Shown here piece by piece: positions 1 to 11,880 of a stretch of DNA of 64,000 nt. The notes under the pieces were generated by a model. It did no database searches. It had not been told where the DNA came from and worked only from the letters and a program-made list of their open reading frames with translations. Source of the stretch: Symsagittifera roscoffensis. Its lineage: Eukaryota; Xenacoelomorpha; Acoela; Convolutidae. Where the stretch lies: the NCBI RefSeq assembly GCF_963678635.1, contig NC_087065.1:15006019-15070018 (forward strand), given 5' to 3'. Numbering within the stretch: the stretch's first letter is position 1; every line of letters begins with the position of its first letter. A program made the translations under genes and the position numbers.

Positions 1-1050
1 TTTCGATACGAAAGTAACGGCATATTTGTAATCGGGGTGAGTTTTTTTTCTTCAGACAAATTTCAATTTTTAATTAGCCATTTTTGACGGAACTTTTTTG
101 TATCATTCAAAAGGTATTGTTGTCCTGGGCTCAAATTTGAAAAGATATTTCACCTGTGATCATTTTTCTTAAAACTATGGGGATTTAAAAATTGCCATTT
201 TGGCCATTTTGTGACTATTAACGCGCGATATAATTTGCGCTATTAACGCGTAAGCGGATATTTAATCCGTATTTAGAAATTGTTCCAAATTAGTCGAAAG
301 AAGCTCATTTGCCATTATTCATGTGTTACTAAGAGCGAAATTTATCAATTTGTAATCTATATGGCGTGTGGGGGAAACTTTTTCAAAAAAATTTCAAAAT
401 TTCGTTTTGTTTTATTTCATTTAGTTTTTAAAGTTATTACTGCTCCATAAACGTTAAAAGGCAGTCGAAACCTTCAAGGCTTCGCCCTGATACAAGCAGT
501 CTGGTTAATTTAATAAATCATAGGAACAATATTTATCAGACTGCTCGTATCAGGGCAAAACCCTGTATGTTCCGACTGCCTTTTAAGTACTAGGGAGCAG
601 TAATAACGTAAAAAAATTAAGAAAAATAAAATAGAAATTTCTTTTTAAATTGAGACTTTTTGTGAAAATAATCCCCCTCACACCATAAAAAGAGCAAAGT
701 GATAAATTTCGCTCCTAGTAACAAATCAGTTATGGCAAATAAGCTTCTTGCAACCAATTTGGAACGATTTCAATGACGGTTTAAATCTCCACTTACGAGT
801 TAATAGCGCGAAATATATCGGACGTTAATTGTTCCAAATTGACCAAAATGGCAATCTTTAAACTCCCATACATTTTCGAAAAATGATCAAAGGTGAAAAG
901 TTTTTTCAAATTAAAGCTCAGTACAACTATACCTTTCGAATGATTTTTAAAAAAAGTCCGTCAAAAATGGCTATTTAACAAACCGAAATTTGTCTGAAGT
1001 AAAAAAAACCCAGCCCGAGCACAAACATTCCGTTACTTTCGTTTCCAAAG
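1..1050. repeat. Foldback element: long imperfect inverted repeat
   Basis: The left arm (1 to about 507) reads as the reverse complement of the right arm (about 535 to 1050). The outer arms both carry CGAAAGTAACGG (at 9 and, inverted, ending at 1041), then a T-tract, CAGACAAATTTC and a 'gccatttttgacgg' block. The inner arms carry GGCAGTCG (460) and its inverse (ending 580), with a loop of roughly 25 nt centred near 520. There is no coding capacity. This fits a foldback or MITE-like non-autonomous DNA element. The true left end may lie before the window start, because the arms still match at base 1. Confidence 0.8.
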
Positions 1051-2259
1051 ACGGAACAACAATTTATTTAGTTGATAAAGTTTTAGGCAAATAACAAAAA
1101 AACTACTTTCACAGAAAGCAATCACGAAAAAAATTAAAAATCATCACCTCCTTGACCCCCTTCCGCCCCACAAACTGCGAGTAGTTACAAGCAAAAAGAA
1201 AAACAGAAAAAAATTCATACACTACCTTGGTAAAAAGGTCGCAACGGTATAATTTGTTTTGAAATCTCATCGTTAAGTTTTCTGTGAAATCCCAGCAAAC
1301 GCCATTTCCCAGCAATGGTTTTTTTGTGTTATTTTCATATACATGCACAACTGACTCATGTATTAGACGAATTTTCTCATGATTTCTCAGAAAAGTTTTA
1401 GAAGAAAAAAAGGAGCTAAGCTTGCTCAAAAATCAGCTAAAATGTAATTCTTGCATTTAACACAGGTGTCTATGGAGGCAATCAAACTTGCAACGATTAC
1501 ATTTTTACTTACCTGAAAACCAAACGAAGAGTTCTGAAAATTGGCCACCATGGTTTAAAAAATAGTCGCAAATGTCTAAAAAGAAGTCACGAAATTCAGC
1601 ATTTCAGTATAAAAAGTCTTCAAATAAATGGTGATATTTCAAAAATTTCAGTTCGCGACTGTCTAAACCATATATGCAGGCGCGCATCTAAGATTTTCGC
1701 GAGGGGGGGGGGGGGGGTTTTCAAAATCATTTGAAATTTTTATCGACTTTTTTTAGGTCGACCAAATTGTTTTCTGAGCGCTACCAAACCCTTTAAAAAA
1801 CCCGAGTTGACCATATTTTCTGCGCCGCTGGCAAATTTTTTGAAAAAGGCGACCACCCCTCCCTCAAAATTAGTATAGATTGGCACCGATGGCGCCTTTA
1901 GAAAAGTTTTAGAGTTCGTCACCAAATATGGATATCTCAAAATAGTACAAAGGGGGACCCTTTGGGTCCGCAGGTAGTCGAATCCACCGCGCCCCCCTAA
2001 ATCCGCTTCTGCATATATGTCTGAAACCCAAAACCGAGCCCGAATTTTTCAGTTTTGAATTTGTTGTTCATGATCTTTATAATTTTTTTCGGCATTATTA
2101 CACTTTTGTTTCTTTTCAGACATCATTTCAGCGATTTAGCAGATCTACCCGCATTGGAGTTCCATGAGTAAAAATCCATTCGAGCGTGTATTTTTGCTAC
2201 TTGAAATGTTGTGCATGTATCTTCGGGAAACCAAACAATTGTTGCTTGGGTTCTTGTTG
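1051..2259. other. No gene seen; homopolymer G tract
   Basis: I see no supported gene here. The open frames are short and without recognisable domains. A run of about 15 G lies at 1703-1717 and is the only striking local feature. Confidence 0.5.
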
Positions 2260-4052
2260 TAGGGTCACAATAACCTTGATCAGTTTTTGCAAGACAATCG
2301 AATTCCTTGATATATTATGGTGTTATCAGTTAAATCTTGTGTGAGTTGTATTTTTTCAAGTTGTATTTTCCAATCAAAAAACATTATTTGTTGATATCCA
2401 TTATTTTTTGTGTCTGCTTTGCAGTTTGAAGGATTATTTATTCCAATGTGTGGTATCCAGTGTTTATCGTGTATATCATAAGTTAATCGTCCATGTGCGC
2501 CATTATATGGGTATTTTTCGTCTAATTTAACATGTCCTTGATATCGTTCAAGCTCTGCTTGATGTACAGAATCAGCAGCAAAGACTTGAAAATTTACTAT
2601 TTCCATTGGAAGCTTGTGAACAAGGTACTTTCTTTTCGGAAAATGTTGCTGTAAACTTATATCCTGTGACTGTTGTTGCTCGGGCTCTTGAATACAATGT
2701 TGCTATTACATTTGTAATTTCTATAGCTTGTGGTTCTGTTTCGCATTGTGATACTTGATTTATTGCATATTTGTGTAGTGTTTTTTGTTCGTTTTCTTCA
2801 CAATCATAGTGTGTTACTAATAAATCCTGAGGTCCTGTGCGAGGAGATGGATTTGTGTTTTGGTCGGAAAATATTAGAAAAAGAATGTGTTGAAATGTTA
2901 ATGTTTTTAGAATATTTAATGTGTATGATAATCCGGAGTATGGGTTTTAAAATGCTATGTATCCAATTGGGTTTTTTGTATAACTATCGTATTTATATTT
3001 TACTTCAGTTGTTATAAATGGTGGTGGTAGCGATTGAGCTGTTATATTTGGTGGACTTAATGGATAGGGGTGTTCTACATTATTAGTAAGTTTGACTGTT
3101 ATTTCAAACTTTAATTGAAGACTGTTTTGTTTGAGTATTTGAATATTATGCTGTCGAATATCTTCGTGGATATTTTGTCTATATTGCAATCTAGTGAGTG
3201 CCCAACTGTGGAGTCGGTGGCTCTCGTGATGTTGTTTGAATAATGGTGGAGGTGCTACGACTGTGTTCCAATCTAATCGTAGGAGTTATTTCGTTGATTG
3301 TTCTCTGTATCGAGCGTCGAGGTAATTTGGGAAATTTAAAGGGAAAAATGTCGGTGAGATTTGACTTAATGATGGTGTTGACGGGAGTGATAATGTTGCT
3401 GGTAACGATGATAGCGTTTTATCAGAAGAAATATCTATTGGTTCATATACTATGTTCGGTTCTCCTTGTGAGTAAGATTGTGTTGTCCAATATGGTGGTC
3501 GTTCGGTGGTGTTGGGGGGGGGGGGGTTTAAAAGGATTTTCACGGATTTGTTGCGATGTAGGGGTTGAACTTAGGTATTCGGAGGGTATACTTGAAGTGC
3601 TATGTTGTGAAAGGAGTGTAGGAGTTTCTGGTAGTGTACTGCTTGAGGTTTCTGAAGTAGTTGGTGTTGGTGATTGGGGTATACTAAAATGAACTCTGGG
3701 GGTTTGAAAATTTCTATTTCTTCTTGGATGTATAGTTTGTCTATTTATTTCAACTGTATTTTGATTTTGACTTATATGTCTTATTCAATTTAAGTATTGT
3801 GGTAATGTGGGGTACAAATTATATGTTGATTCACTTAGGGATGCTTGTCGCTGAACTGGTTCTAGTGGTTCGGATAAGCGGGCGTGTCGTTCTTCGAAAG
3901 TGTGCGGGTTATCTTGAAAAGAAAATCGTGTGGATGTTTGCGGGTTTTGGGTAGTTGTAGGTATGATTAGGTTTTCTTGGGAAGATGTCGGTGAAGAATA
4001 TTTTGGTGGTGTTTGGTTAGCAATTTGGAAATGTGTTCGATTAATCTGTTTC
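2260..4052 (-). pseudogene. Gypsy Env-like third ORF, N-terminal and surface-like region (copy A)
   Basis: Read on the minus strand this continues the small membrane ORF at 4053-4244. It holds a Ser/Thr/Pro-rich stretch with a PPPPNTTERPPYWTTQS block near 3490-3540, a segment rich in charged and hydrophobic residues near 2950-3190, and a terminal piece at 2280-2606 with conserved spacing of Cys, His and Trp. Frameshifts and stops break it throughout. The same order occurs in the second gypsy copy at 14000-16500, directly after integrase. That position is where env-bearing gypsy elements keep a third ORF. The Env assignment is inferred from position and from the C-terminal membrane segment in the other copy; I recognise no fusion peptide or cleavage site. 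Confidence 0.45.
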
Positions 4053-4470
4053 TTAGTGGGAAGATTTATGTTTATTGTAATTTTCTTCGATGAAAAGAAT
4101 TAAAATGATTATTGCTAAGGCGAATAATCTGACTATTGCCTTTTTTACACATTTGCACATTGTCATGATTAGGGATGATAAAAATGTGATGAAAATTACG
4201 AATAGTAAAAAAATATCTGTTCTTCTAAAAATTGTTCGTATCATTTAAATAGACTTTGAATTATCGTACCTGTGAATGTGGTCAAAGATTTGGGAAAGTT
4301 GGAGATATATTTCAAACAGGGAGTAGAAAATTAAAAAAATTTTGCAAAAAATTATTAAAATGACTGTTAGGGCTTAAAAGTTTCAATAAAAAATATTAAC
4401 AAAAGTTTAAATTGAATGAAAAATTTTATGAAAAGTTTTATGATTGTATTTTTTGAAGATATTGAAGGTG
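2944..4470. repeat. Left arm of a 1.5-kb inverted repeat within gypsy DNA
   Basis: This segment reappears in inverse orientation at about 6375-7885. Both contain the membrane ORF, the Pro-rich PPPPNTTERPPYW block and the downstream charged region. By eye the arms differ by scattered substitutions and small indels. The spacer between the arms is about 1.9 kb and holds the integrase fragment. Confidence 0.75.
4053..4244 (-). CDS. Small two-segment membrane ORF at the start of the Env-like region (copy A)
   Basis: This is a 63-residue frame with two hydrophobic segments (about residues 11-28 and 41-54) separated by a short CKCVKKA-type Cys/Lys loop. It ends in a polar tail. It lies downstream of integrase and is repeated with few changes at 6593-6784 (plus strand) and, with one stop, at 16443-16625 (minus strand). 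Conservation across three copies argues that the frame was once selected. It may be a separate small protein or the N-terminal membrane part of the Env-like ORF. Confidence 0.5.
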   Translation of the reverse strand: MIRTIFRRTDIFLLFVIFITFLSSLIMTMCKCVKKAIVRLFALAIIILILFIEENYNKHKSSH

Positions 4471-4829
4471 ACGGATTTGAGTGAATCTTACTGGCTGAAT
4501 TTGAACTAGAATTGTTGCGTATGTTTCAGCATGTTATCTTGAAAATGTGAAAGTTCAAAATGATTTAGAGGTGTACTAATGATTAACTTTAAAATTAAAG
4601 TTGTTTTTGAAATTCAATTTTCTTTAGTATTTTAGATTGTGGGATGAATGTTTTATAATTTTTACGTGATTGATTTCTAAGTCGTGATGATTCTCTGTGT
4701 TCTAATTTTTCTATTTGTTCTTGTGGTAAGATTTTTTCTATCATTTTCCTGTTTTTTCTTTCTTTTTGAGATATTTTTGGGTCTGATGTTTTTGTGTTTT
4801 GTTTTTGATTTTGTTTGTGATGAATGTCG
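4245..4829. other. Spacer between integrase and Env-like ORF
   Basis: AT-rich DNA without a supported gene. The part up to about 4470 belongs to the inverted repeat shared with 6375 onward. Confidence 0.4.
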
Positions 4830-6096
4830 TCATGTACATTTGTTTCTTGTTCTGTATGTGTATTCTTTTGAATAACTTTTAAACCTGTAAAAATATAATT
4901 GAGTTAGTTCGCGTAATGCGTATTCTTTCGGGTAGTAAGGTAATAAATTGTTACGATATTGAATAATTTCTTTTTTGGTTGAATCTGTGAGTTTGTATGT
5001 TACTTCAGTGGCGTTGGCAATGTTTTGGTATGGTCGTTTTCGAAGTGGTTGTAATTTTTTGGAGATTCTTTTTTGTGTATTAGGTATTAAAACAAATGTT
5101 CCAATTTTTAAATCTGTGGCTGGCATAAAACGTGAATTAATTTGGCTGTTAATGTTATGCCTTTGTAACAATTTCTCTGTTACTTTTTGATAGATTTCAT
5201 TATGCTTTTTATCTCTATTTAAAATCCATTCGGTATGTGTGCCGGAGGCTAGTTTGAGAATCTGTGGGTGATGAAAATGATCTTCATCATGTGTCTGTAA
5301 TGGTAGATTATAGCATATTGAATCTTTATTTGGTTTGCAATGACCTTGTGCATTTTTGTGAGCCTTTGCTGTGAACATAATTGGTTTTCTTGGTTTTTGA
5401 TTAAAACGCATTTCATATGGTGACATTCCGTTATGGTGACAAGTTGTCGTTATTTGTGAATTGTATGATAAGGGAAATAATTTTACATCTGCTGACCATT
5501 CTGTGTATCGTGTATCATTTCCATTAATGATACATCTAAGATACTCTTGTAAAGAACGGTTCATACCTTCGACTAATCCGTTTGTCCAAGGGCATGAGAT
5601 GTACGTGGTTTATGTTCAATGATGTATAAGTGGCATAGTGTGATTATTTCATTATTAATAAATTCTGTACCGTTGTCTGTAACTAGATTTCGGGTAATCC
5701 TGATTTAGCTATCCAGTGTTCGTTAAGTGTTGTGGAGGCATAATAAGCATTACAATGTGGTACTGGGTTAAGTGCTACATAGTCCGTGAATGCATCAACA
5801 ATGACCAAAAACTAATAATTTCCTGCGGAGGATGGTGAAATTGGTCCTTTTGTGTCGAATGAAATTCTATGGTTGAAATATAAACGTCTTTTAAAATCTT
5901 GTTTCTGTGCTATTTATTTTTGATTTGGATAAGGTTTGTTCAATTGACATATTATACAACCATTGCATAATACTTTTATCCAAATTGGGGCATTTGGAAA
6001 ATAAAAGTTTTGTGCGAAGTTCGAGTATGTCTTTTCTGATCCTGAGTGTCCTTTTGTATTTTGTGTATGGGAGATGTTAAATGCTATTAGTATCAT
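4830..6096 (-). pseudogene. Ty3/gypsy integrase fragment (copy A)
   Basis: Minus-strand remains of a gypsy integrase. At 5914-6096 lies the zinc-binding N-terminal part, with a His pair followed by a CNGCIIC cysteine cluster. At 5590-5900 is a broken catalytic core. At 4830-5564 is a 244-residue open frame starting at the NRSLQEYLR segment that follows the catalytic Glu. It carries the C-terminal domain, with a GTFVLIPNTQKR strand and a later YRNNLLPYYPKE segment. The catalytic core is interrupted by stops and frameshifts, so no active enzyme is expected. The same protein occurs at 17640-18900. The element is cut off near 6100, where the inverted copy of its Env-like region begins. Confidence 0.75.
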
Positions 6097-6592
6097 ACTT
6101 AAAAGAAGACAGGGAACTTTAGAATCATCTAATTTATATTCTAAAAGGCCTAAAGTGGCCTAAAGTACAGTTATTTCGAAAATACCCCAAATTACCCAAC
6201 AAATAAAAACAAAGCAAAGAAGACCTCCCGAGCACCATAAAATTAGCCTCCAACAATTTTAAACAAAACTCAACCCACTTGTCAAAAAATCAATAAAAAA
6301 TCCGACCAAACTTGAATTCCGCCCCAGAAGCTCAAAAATATTCGACGAACGAATCATTTCTCAAATGCTTCTCTCTTTAACATTCGATACCTTAAAAAAT
6401 ACAATCATAAAACTTTTCATTCTATTTAAACTTTTGTTAAAATTTTTAATTGAAATTTTTGAAGACCTAATAGTCATTTTAATAATTTTTTCCAATATTT
6501 TTTTAATTTTCTACTCCCTATTTGAAATATATCTCCAACTTTCCCAAATCTTTGACCACATTCACAGGTACGATAATTCAAAGTCTATTTAA

Positions 6593-6784
6593 ATGGTACG
6601 AACAATTTTTAGTAGAACAGACGTTTTTTTACTATTCGTAATTTTCATCACATTTTTATCATCCCTAATCATGACAATGTGCAAATGTGTAATAAAGGCA
6701 ATAGTCACATTATTCGCCTTAGCAATAATCATTTTAATTCTTTTCATCGAAGATAATTATAATAAACATAAATCTTCCCACTAA
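6593..6784 (+). CDS. Small two-segment membrane ORF (inverted copy)
   Basis: A 63-residue frame almost identical to the minus-strand ORF at 4053-4244: same two hydrophobic segments, same CKCV loop, same NYNKHKSSH end. Differences are mostly single residues. It is intact, starts with ATG and is followed by the Pro-rich region in the same order as in the other copies. Confidence 0.5.
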   Translation: MVRTIFSRTDVFLLFVIFITFLSSLIMTMCKCVIKAIVTLFALAIIILILFIEDNYNKHKSSH

Positions 6785-7885
6785 GAAACAGATTAATCGA
6801 ACACATTTCTAAATTGCTAACCAAACACCACCAAAACAGTCTTCACCGACATCTTCTCAAGAAAACCTAACCATACCTACAACTACTCAAAACCCCCAAA
6901 CATCCACACGAAATTCTTTTTCAAGATAACCCGTACACTTTCGAAGAACGACACGCCCGCTTATCCGAACCACTAGAACCAGTTCAGCGACAAGCATCCC
7001 TAAGTGAATCAACATGTAATTTGTACCCCACATTACCACAAGACTTAAATCGAATAAGACATATAAGTGAAAATCAAAATACAGTTGAAATAAATAGACA
7101 AATTATACATCCAAGAAGAAATAGAAATTTTCAAACCCCCAGAGTTCATTTTGATATACCCCAATCACCAACATCAACTACCTCAGAAACCTCAAGCAGT
7201 AAACTACCAGAAACTCCTACACTCCTTTCACAACATAGCATCTCAAGTATACCCTCCGACTACCTAGGTTCAACCCCTACATCGCAACAAATCCGTAAAA
7301 ATCCTTTTAACCCCCCTCCCCCCAACACCACCGAACGACCACCATATTGGACAACACAATCTTACTCACAAGAAGAACCGAACATAGTAATTGAACTAAT
7401 AGATATTTCTTCTGATACAACGCTATCATCGTTACCAGCAACATAATCACTCCCGTGAACACCATCATTAAGTCAGATCTCACCGACATTTTTCCCTTTA
7501 AATTTCCTAAATAACCTTGACGCTCGATACAGAGAACAATCAACGAATATACCCCTACGATTAGATTGGAACACTTTCGTAGCACCTCCCCCATTATTCG
7601 GACAACATCACGAGAGCCACCGACTCCACAGTTGGGCACTCACTAGATTACAATATAGACAAGATATCCACGAAGATATTCGACAGCATAACATTCAAAT
7701 ACTCCAACAAAACAGTCTTCAATTAAAGTTTGATATAACAGTCAAACTTAATAATAATGTAGAACACCCATATACATTAGGTCCATCAAATATAACAGCT
7801 CAATCGCTACCACCACCATTAATAACAGCTGAAGTAATATATAAATACGATAGATATACATTGTATGACAACTATTCTTGTTAAA
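6785..7885 (+). pseudogene. Gypsy Env-like ORF, Ser/Thr/Pro-rich N-terminal region (inverted copy)
   Basis: Plus-strand copy of the region at 2944-4050. A 141-residue open frame (7021-7446) contains the Pro-rich PPPPNTTERPPYW block and a following acidic ISSDTTLSS stretch. A stop at 7444 and later frameshifts break it. The rest to 7885 is recognisable by comparison with the minus-strand copy. Confidence 0.5.
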
Positions 7886-10800
7886 CTCGTTTAGTAAAGT
7901 ATTAAACATCAAATATCTCACCTCAATTCAATGCGAAAAGATTTACGAGCGGATTCAGTAGACTCTTACTCATTAAAAGCACAAAATTGGCAATTTTTCA
8001 AACCCTATAATTTATCAATAAAAGGATCAAAGGTAAATATGTTTTTAAGTTTGAGCTTAATACATCACTGGTTTGTAGAGGGTAATAAAAATTCTGATCA
8101 AAAAAGGTTAGTTAGCATTTCGATCACAATTATTGCGTAATTTTTATCAAAATTATCGGAAAACAACGATTCAGGCGCTGTTTAGCTTTATGATTTGACT
8201 TTTTATTTCTTTGGGTCTGCCAAAAGACCGGTCTGCTAAAAAACGGTCTGCTGAAACGCTTAAAGTTTTTCATTTGCAATTTTTAGGCAGCTTCGTTTTA
8301 TTAATCAGAATATTAGTCAACACAGCTAGAAATTTTATCATTTAATGCTGATCAGTGCTGGTTCTCAATCAAAGACCCTGTAGGGTTTTCTCTGAGCTTG
8401 TAGATAGAAGAAGAAAAGTATCGATTACTACAGAATTATACGCTCAGAAGACTCTCAAAACTCCGACAAATTAAAGTGAGTGTAATTGATACCTGAAAAA
8501 AGCCTTGAGTTTTCAGAACCCAAGTAGAACTTTACGGCACAACAACACAAAGATATCAGCTTACTATCCAAAAAATGTGATGATCACCTTTACATATTGT
8601 AAATTTAGAAAACCCTCCAGTCATTCCTACAAACTTTCTAACATTTTCTTAAAGAAACAAAGCAAAACAGTTCTGATCAATATAAGTTCCAGTTTTTGTC
8701 ACTAGTTTTTAACTTGTCTGAAAAATTTTCGATGAAAAAAAATTGTGCGAAGAAAACACTGTTCTAATTTCGATCAGTTTTCCTGGGTTGGGATAAGTAG
8801 CTGCTTACGCATTGAAATTAATAAATAAGTAAGTCTGAAAAAAATTCGCGATGACCTGAAGTTGAATTAAGTGTGATAATAAAAGTGCAATGATATAATT
8901 CCTGGGTCGCGCTCGATTTGCAAAGTCTAGAAACATCAAACTGCAGTCGCGACGATTGGTTGAAACTCAGTTTTGGTCGTGACAGTCTAGAAAAATCAAA
9001 ATATGGTCGCAATAGTGTATATAACAATAAAATTGGGGGTTTGAAAATTGCTAAATGTTCCATGTTCTGGACTAAATTAAGCGCACTTTGAAGAGTTTAT
9101 TCATAATGCTGAGAGCGTAATGCAAATTATTCATGGGTGGCGACTTATTCTGCACAACAAAATCATTCCAAATTGAACAGAAGATATCTAGTTGGTCGTA
9201 TTAATTTCGTACGACAAGAGAATTGTACACCTTGATATTGCTCAAAATGTATAGGTTTTCAATATTTTTTCTTTTTCCCAAAAATGTTTGGATATGAATT
9301 AAGGGACAATCGGAACATTCAGGAATCTGCCCTGATATACGAGCAGTCTTGTTTGGATGAGAAATCTTTTAAAATTAACGATGGTTTGCGTTTGATCTTG
9401 CGTTTGAGGGAATTTCGCAGAAAAAATAAATCTCAATTTTTTGTTAAATATGTTTCTCTGATTTGATACTTTTTTCGCAAAAAAACAGCAGTCACCTTAG
9501 CTATGATTGCTATGATTGATATTTTCTGTTTGATTATGATTTTGATTTCAGCTTGGTTTTTTGGCTCGCCGAAAAAAAAGAATAGATGGCAGAAGAAAGG
9601 AAAGAAATTACTGATAAATTATTATTGGAAGGTCGGTAACTGTTTGAAAAGTATTGCAGAGGCGAATACAGACCATTGATGTTTCCACCCGCACCTTCAC
9701 AACAGCGAATTGATGCTTACGAAGGTTCATCGTAAGAGATTAAAAAGTGCATTAGGTTTGCCAAGAAATTTTATCTAGTTGAGCAAATCAGAAAACCTTT
9801 TCCAGTTCATTTAACATTTTGTTTCAACGAGAAAACGCAATTGTTTTGTTTTTGAACTTTCACACAATATGTTCAATTTCCCTAGTTTGCAAACTTTTTT
9901 AGATTTGATTTTTGTGTGGCACCGTGTTTAAATGACAGTGTAATGATGAACTTTTTAAGATTGCGACGTAAACTCGGATTCAAAAATTGCCAAAGATTTC
10001 AAGATTATGAAGCAGAAGCAAAATTTACCGATGTCTTGGAAAACTAGACAAGCAAATTATGGTACTGCATGATTCAAAATACAATCACTTCCTCTTCAGA
10101 ATTTAGGAATCAAACCACGATCCAAAAATCTGCTCCTCAGGAAAAACTAAGCCGAACTGAAAGAAATCCGAGAAGTATTGAGTTATGACCTATTGGTTAT
10201 ACTCATAGAGTAAATTCAGATAGGGTACACCGTCTGCTCGTAACACTATATTATTTTCGGCCGGATAGATTTAAGCAACTTCTTTGTCTAATGCCGATCT
10301 TAATCTTACTCTCATATCTCCTAGTCTGTACGTGGATCGGTACGTGAAGTCAACATCGAGATGGTCATTGGTCTGGTTCAATGGTTTTCCTTTACTGCCA
10401 TGTTGTCCATACCATAAATCCTTTGAGGGTAGTGACTTTAAGCAATAAATCAAAAAGATTTGCCATTTCAAAGTTGGAATGAAGTTGAGTGGTCATCTCT
10501 TTTCCTGCTCGTTCTTCGGGCTCTTTTGTGTTTTATTTGGTTGTGGTGAAACTTGAAATTGGTTTTCAAAAGAATAATTTATCCAGTTTTCAATTTGGTT
10601 TTAATCTGGTTTGAGTACTGTGGGATTTTCCTTCTTAGACATGCTATTAGTTTGTAGTTTGTGACGTTAGTAAGCTGCGTTGGTTATTTCAGTTTACTAT
10701 ATAATTCTTTTCAACCGGGTTAAAGGAAAGTTTGAAACGTGTGAAAACTAGTTAGAGTTGTTATCAGTGAAAGTTGAAACTTAAAATTCATTATTAACAC

Positions 10801-11880
10801 TATTCTTCGTGGGCGAGCTGTGCGATTGTGGAAAGAGAGTGTGATTTTCGGACGAGTGAATGATTTCAAATTTATAAAAGAAACGTCATGGAAAATGTTA
10901 GTACCCTTTTATTTCATTCGCAATTTTTTAAGATTTTACTACAACAAAAATTTAATTCTACTGCTTTAGGGGGTTTAAATTTATGAAATTACTGCTGTGT
11001 AGAGGGAGATTTTACTGCTTTAGATGATTAAACTCAAAAATTTACTGCTTTTAAGGTCAATTTTACTGCTTTTAAATACATACTGCAATTGTTAAACTGA
11101 ATTTAAAAGTATAGAAAAGAGTTTCCAGTATTTTTATTTATTTTTGTTTCTTTTAGATGATTGAGTGATGAAATCTACAAAAAAAATGTTAAACATTTAT
11201 AAAGAATGATTAGTTGTGTTTGGAATTTATTAAATAAGAATACTTAATTATACTTACTGAGGATCGTCGTCGGCAAAAAATCCATTTGGGAAAACATTGT
11301 GAATTGTGTCCGATGATAATAGGAGTTTAGCAAGCAAGCGGATGTTGTATTTAGTTTGTAGGAGATGCCATAGAAGTTTAAGAAGAATGGTGAAGCATAT
11401 TTGGAATTAATAAATGTGAATCGATGTTGTGGGTTTCGTGATAGTGTAATAGTTGTGTAGTGGTGTTGGATAATTTATAATAATTGTATGTGTGAGTTTA
11501 TTTAGTGTGTAATGTTAATTGGTGTGAGCAGTGTAAGTTCTTTTGGTGTTAGAAAATTGAAAGTTAATGAGAAATGATTAAATTTACTTAAATTGAAATC
11601 GTAGGCTTTGGTGGCACGAAGTGCTTTGGATATAATATTATCACATTTTTTTTCATGCAGTTAATGACAAATATATATTGAGATTTTATTTTAAAAAATT
11701 TCAGCTAGTTGGGGATTAGCATTTGTATTGTCTTCTAAAAATGTATCTTCCATATAACGTGCAAATATATAACGTGATCATAGTGGTTAATTGCGAATCA
11801 GTTTGCTTTTTGTGCAACAAACCTATTTGGTGTTTGGGTTAGTCTGATGGTTGTGAATTATTTTTCATGAAGTGCTGTGG
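7886..11880. other. 4-kb AT-rich stretch, no recognised gene
   Basis: Only short open frames without recognisable domains are present. Local features are a two-fold repeat of a GTCTAGAAAxATCAAA-type motif near 8927 and 8982, and an ACTGC repeat cluster near 10950-11075. It could be old, fully decayed transposon DNA or host intergenic sequence; I cannot tell which. Confidence 0.4.
10955..11075. repeat. Five spaced copies of a TACTGCTTT motif
   Basis: TACTGC occurs at 10959, 10990, 11013, 11043 and 11064. It is followed by TTTA or TTTTA in four of the five and preceded by a T/A-rich stretch. Spacings are about 21 to 31 bp. All five lie in the same orientation. Confidence 0.6.

Larger units (their letters stand above)
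6375..7885. repeat. Right arm of a 1.5-kb inverted repeat within gypsy DNA
   Basis: Inverse copy of about 2944-4470. The right arm starts near the 'caatcataaaacttttcat' stretch and ends near 7885, where similarity is lost. Confidence 0.75.

Noticed and set aside
1703-1717. G-quadruplex or regulatory role for the G run (also near 3517)
   Set aside because: A plain homopolymer, likely slippage; no further support.
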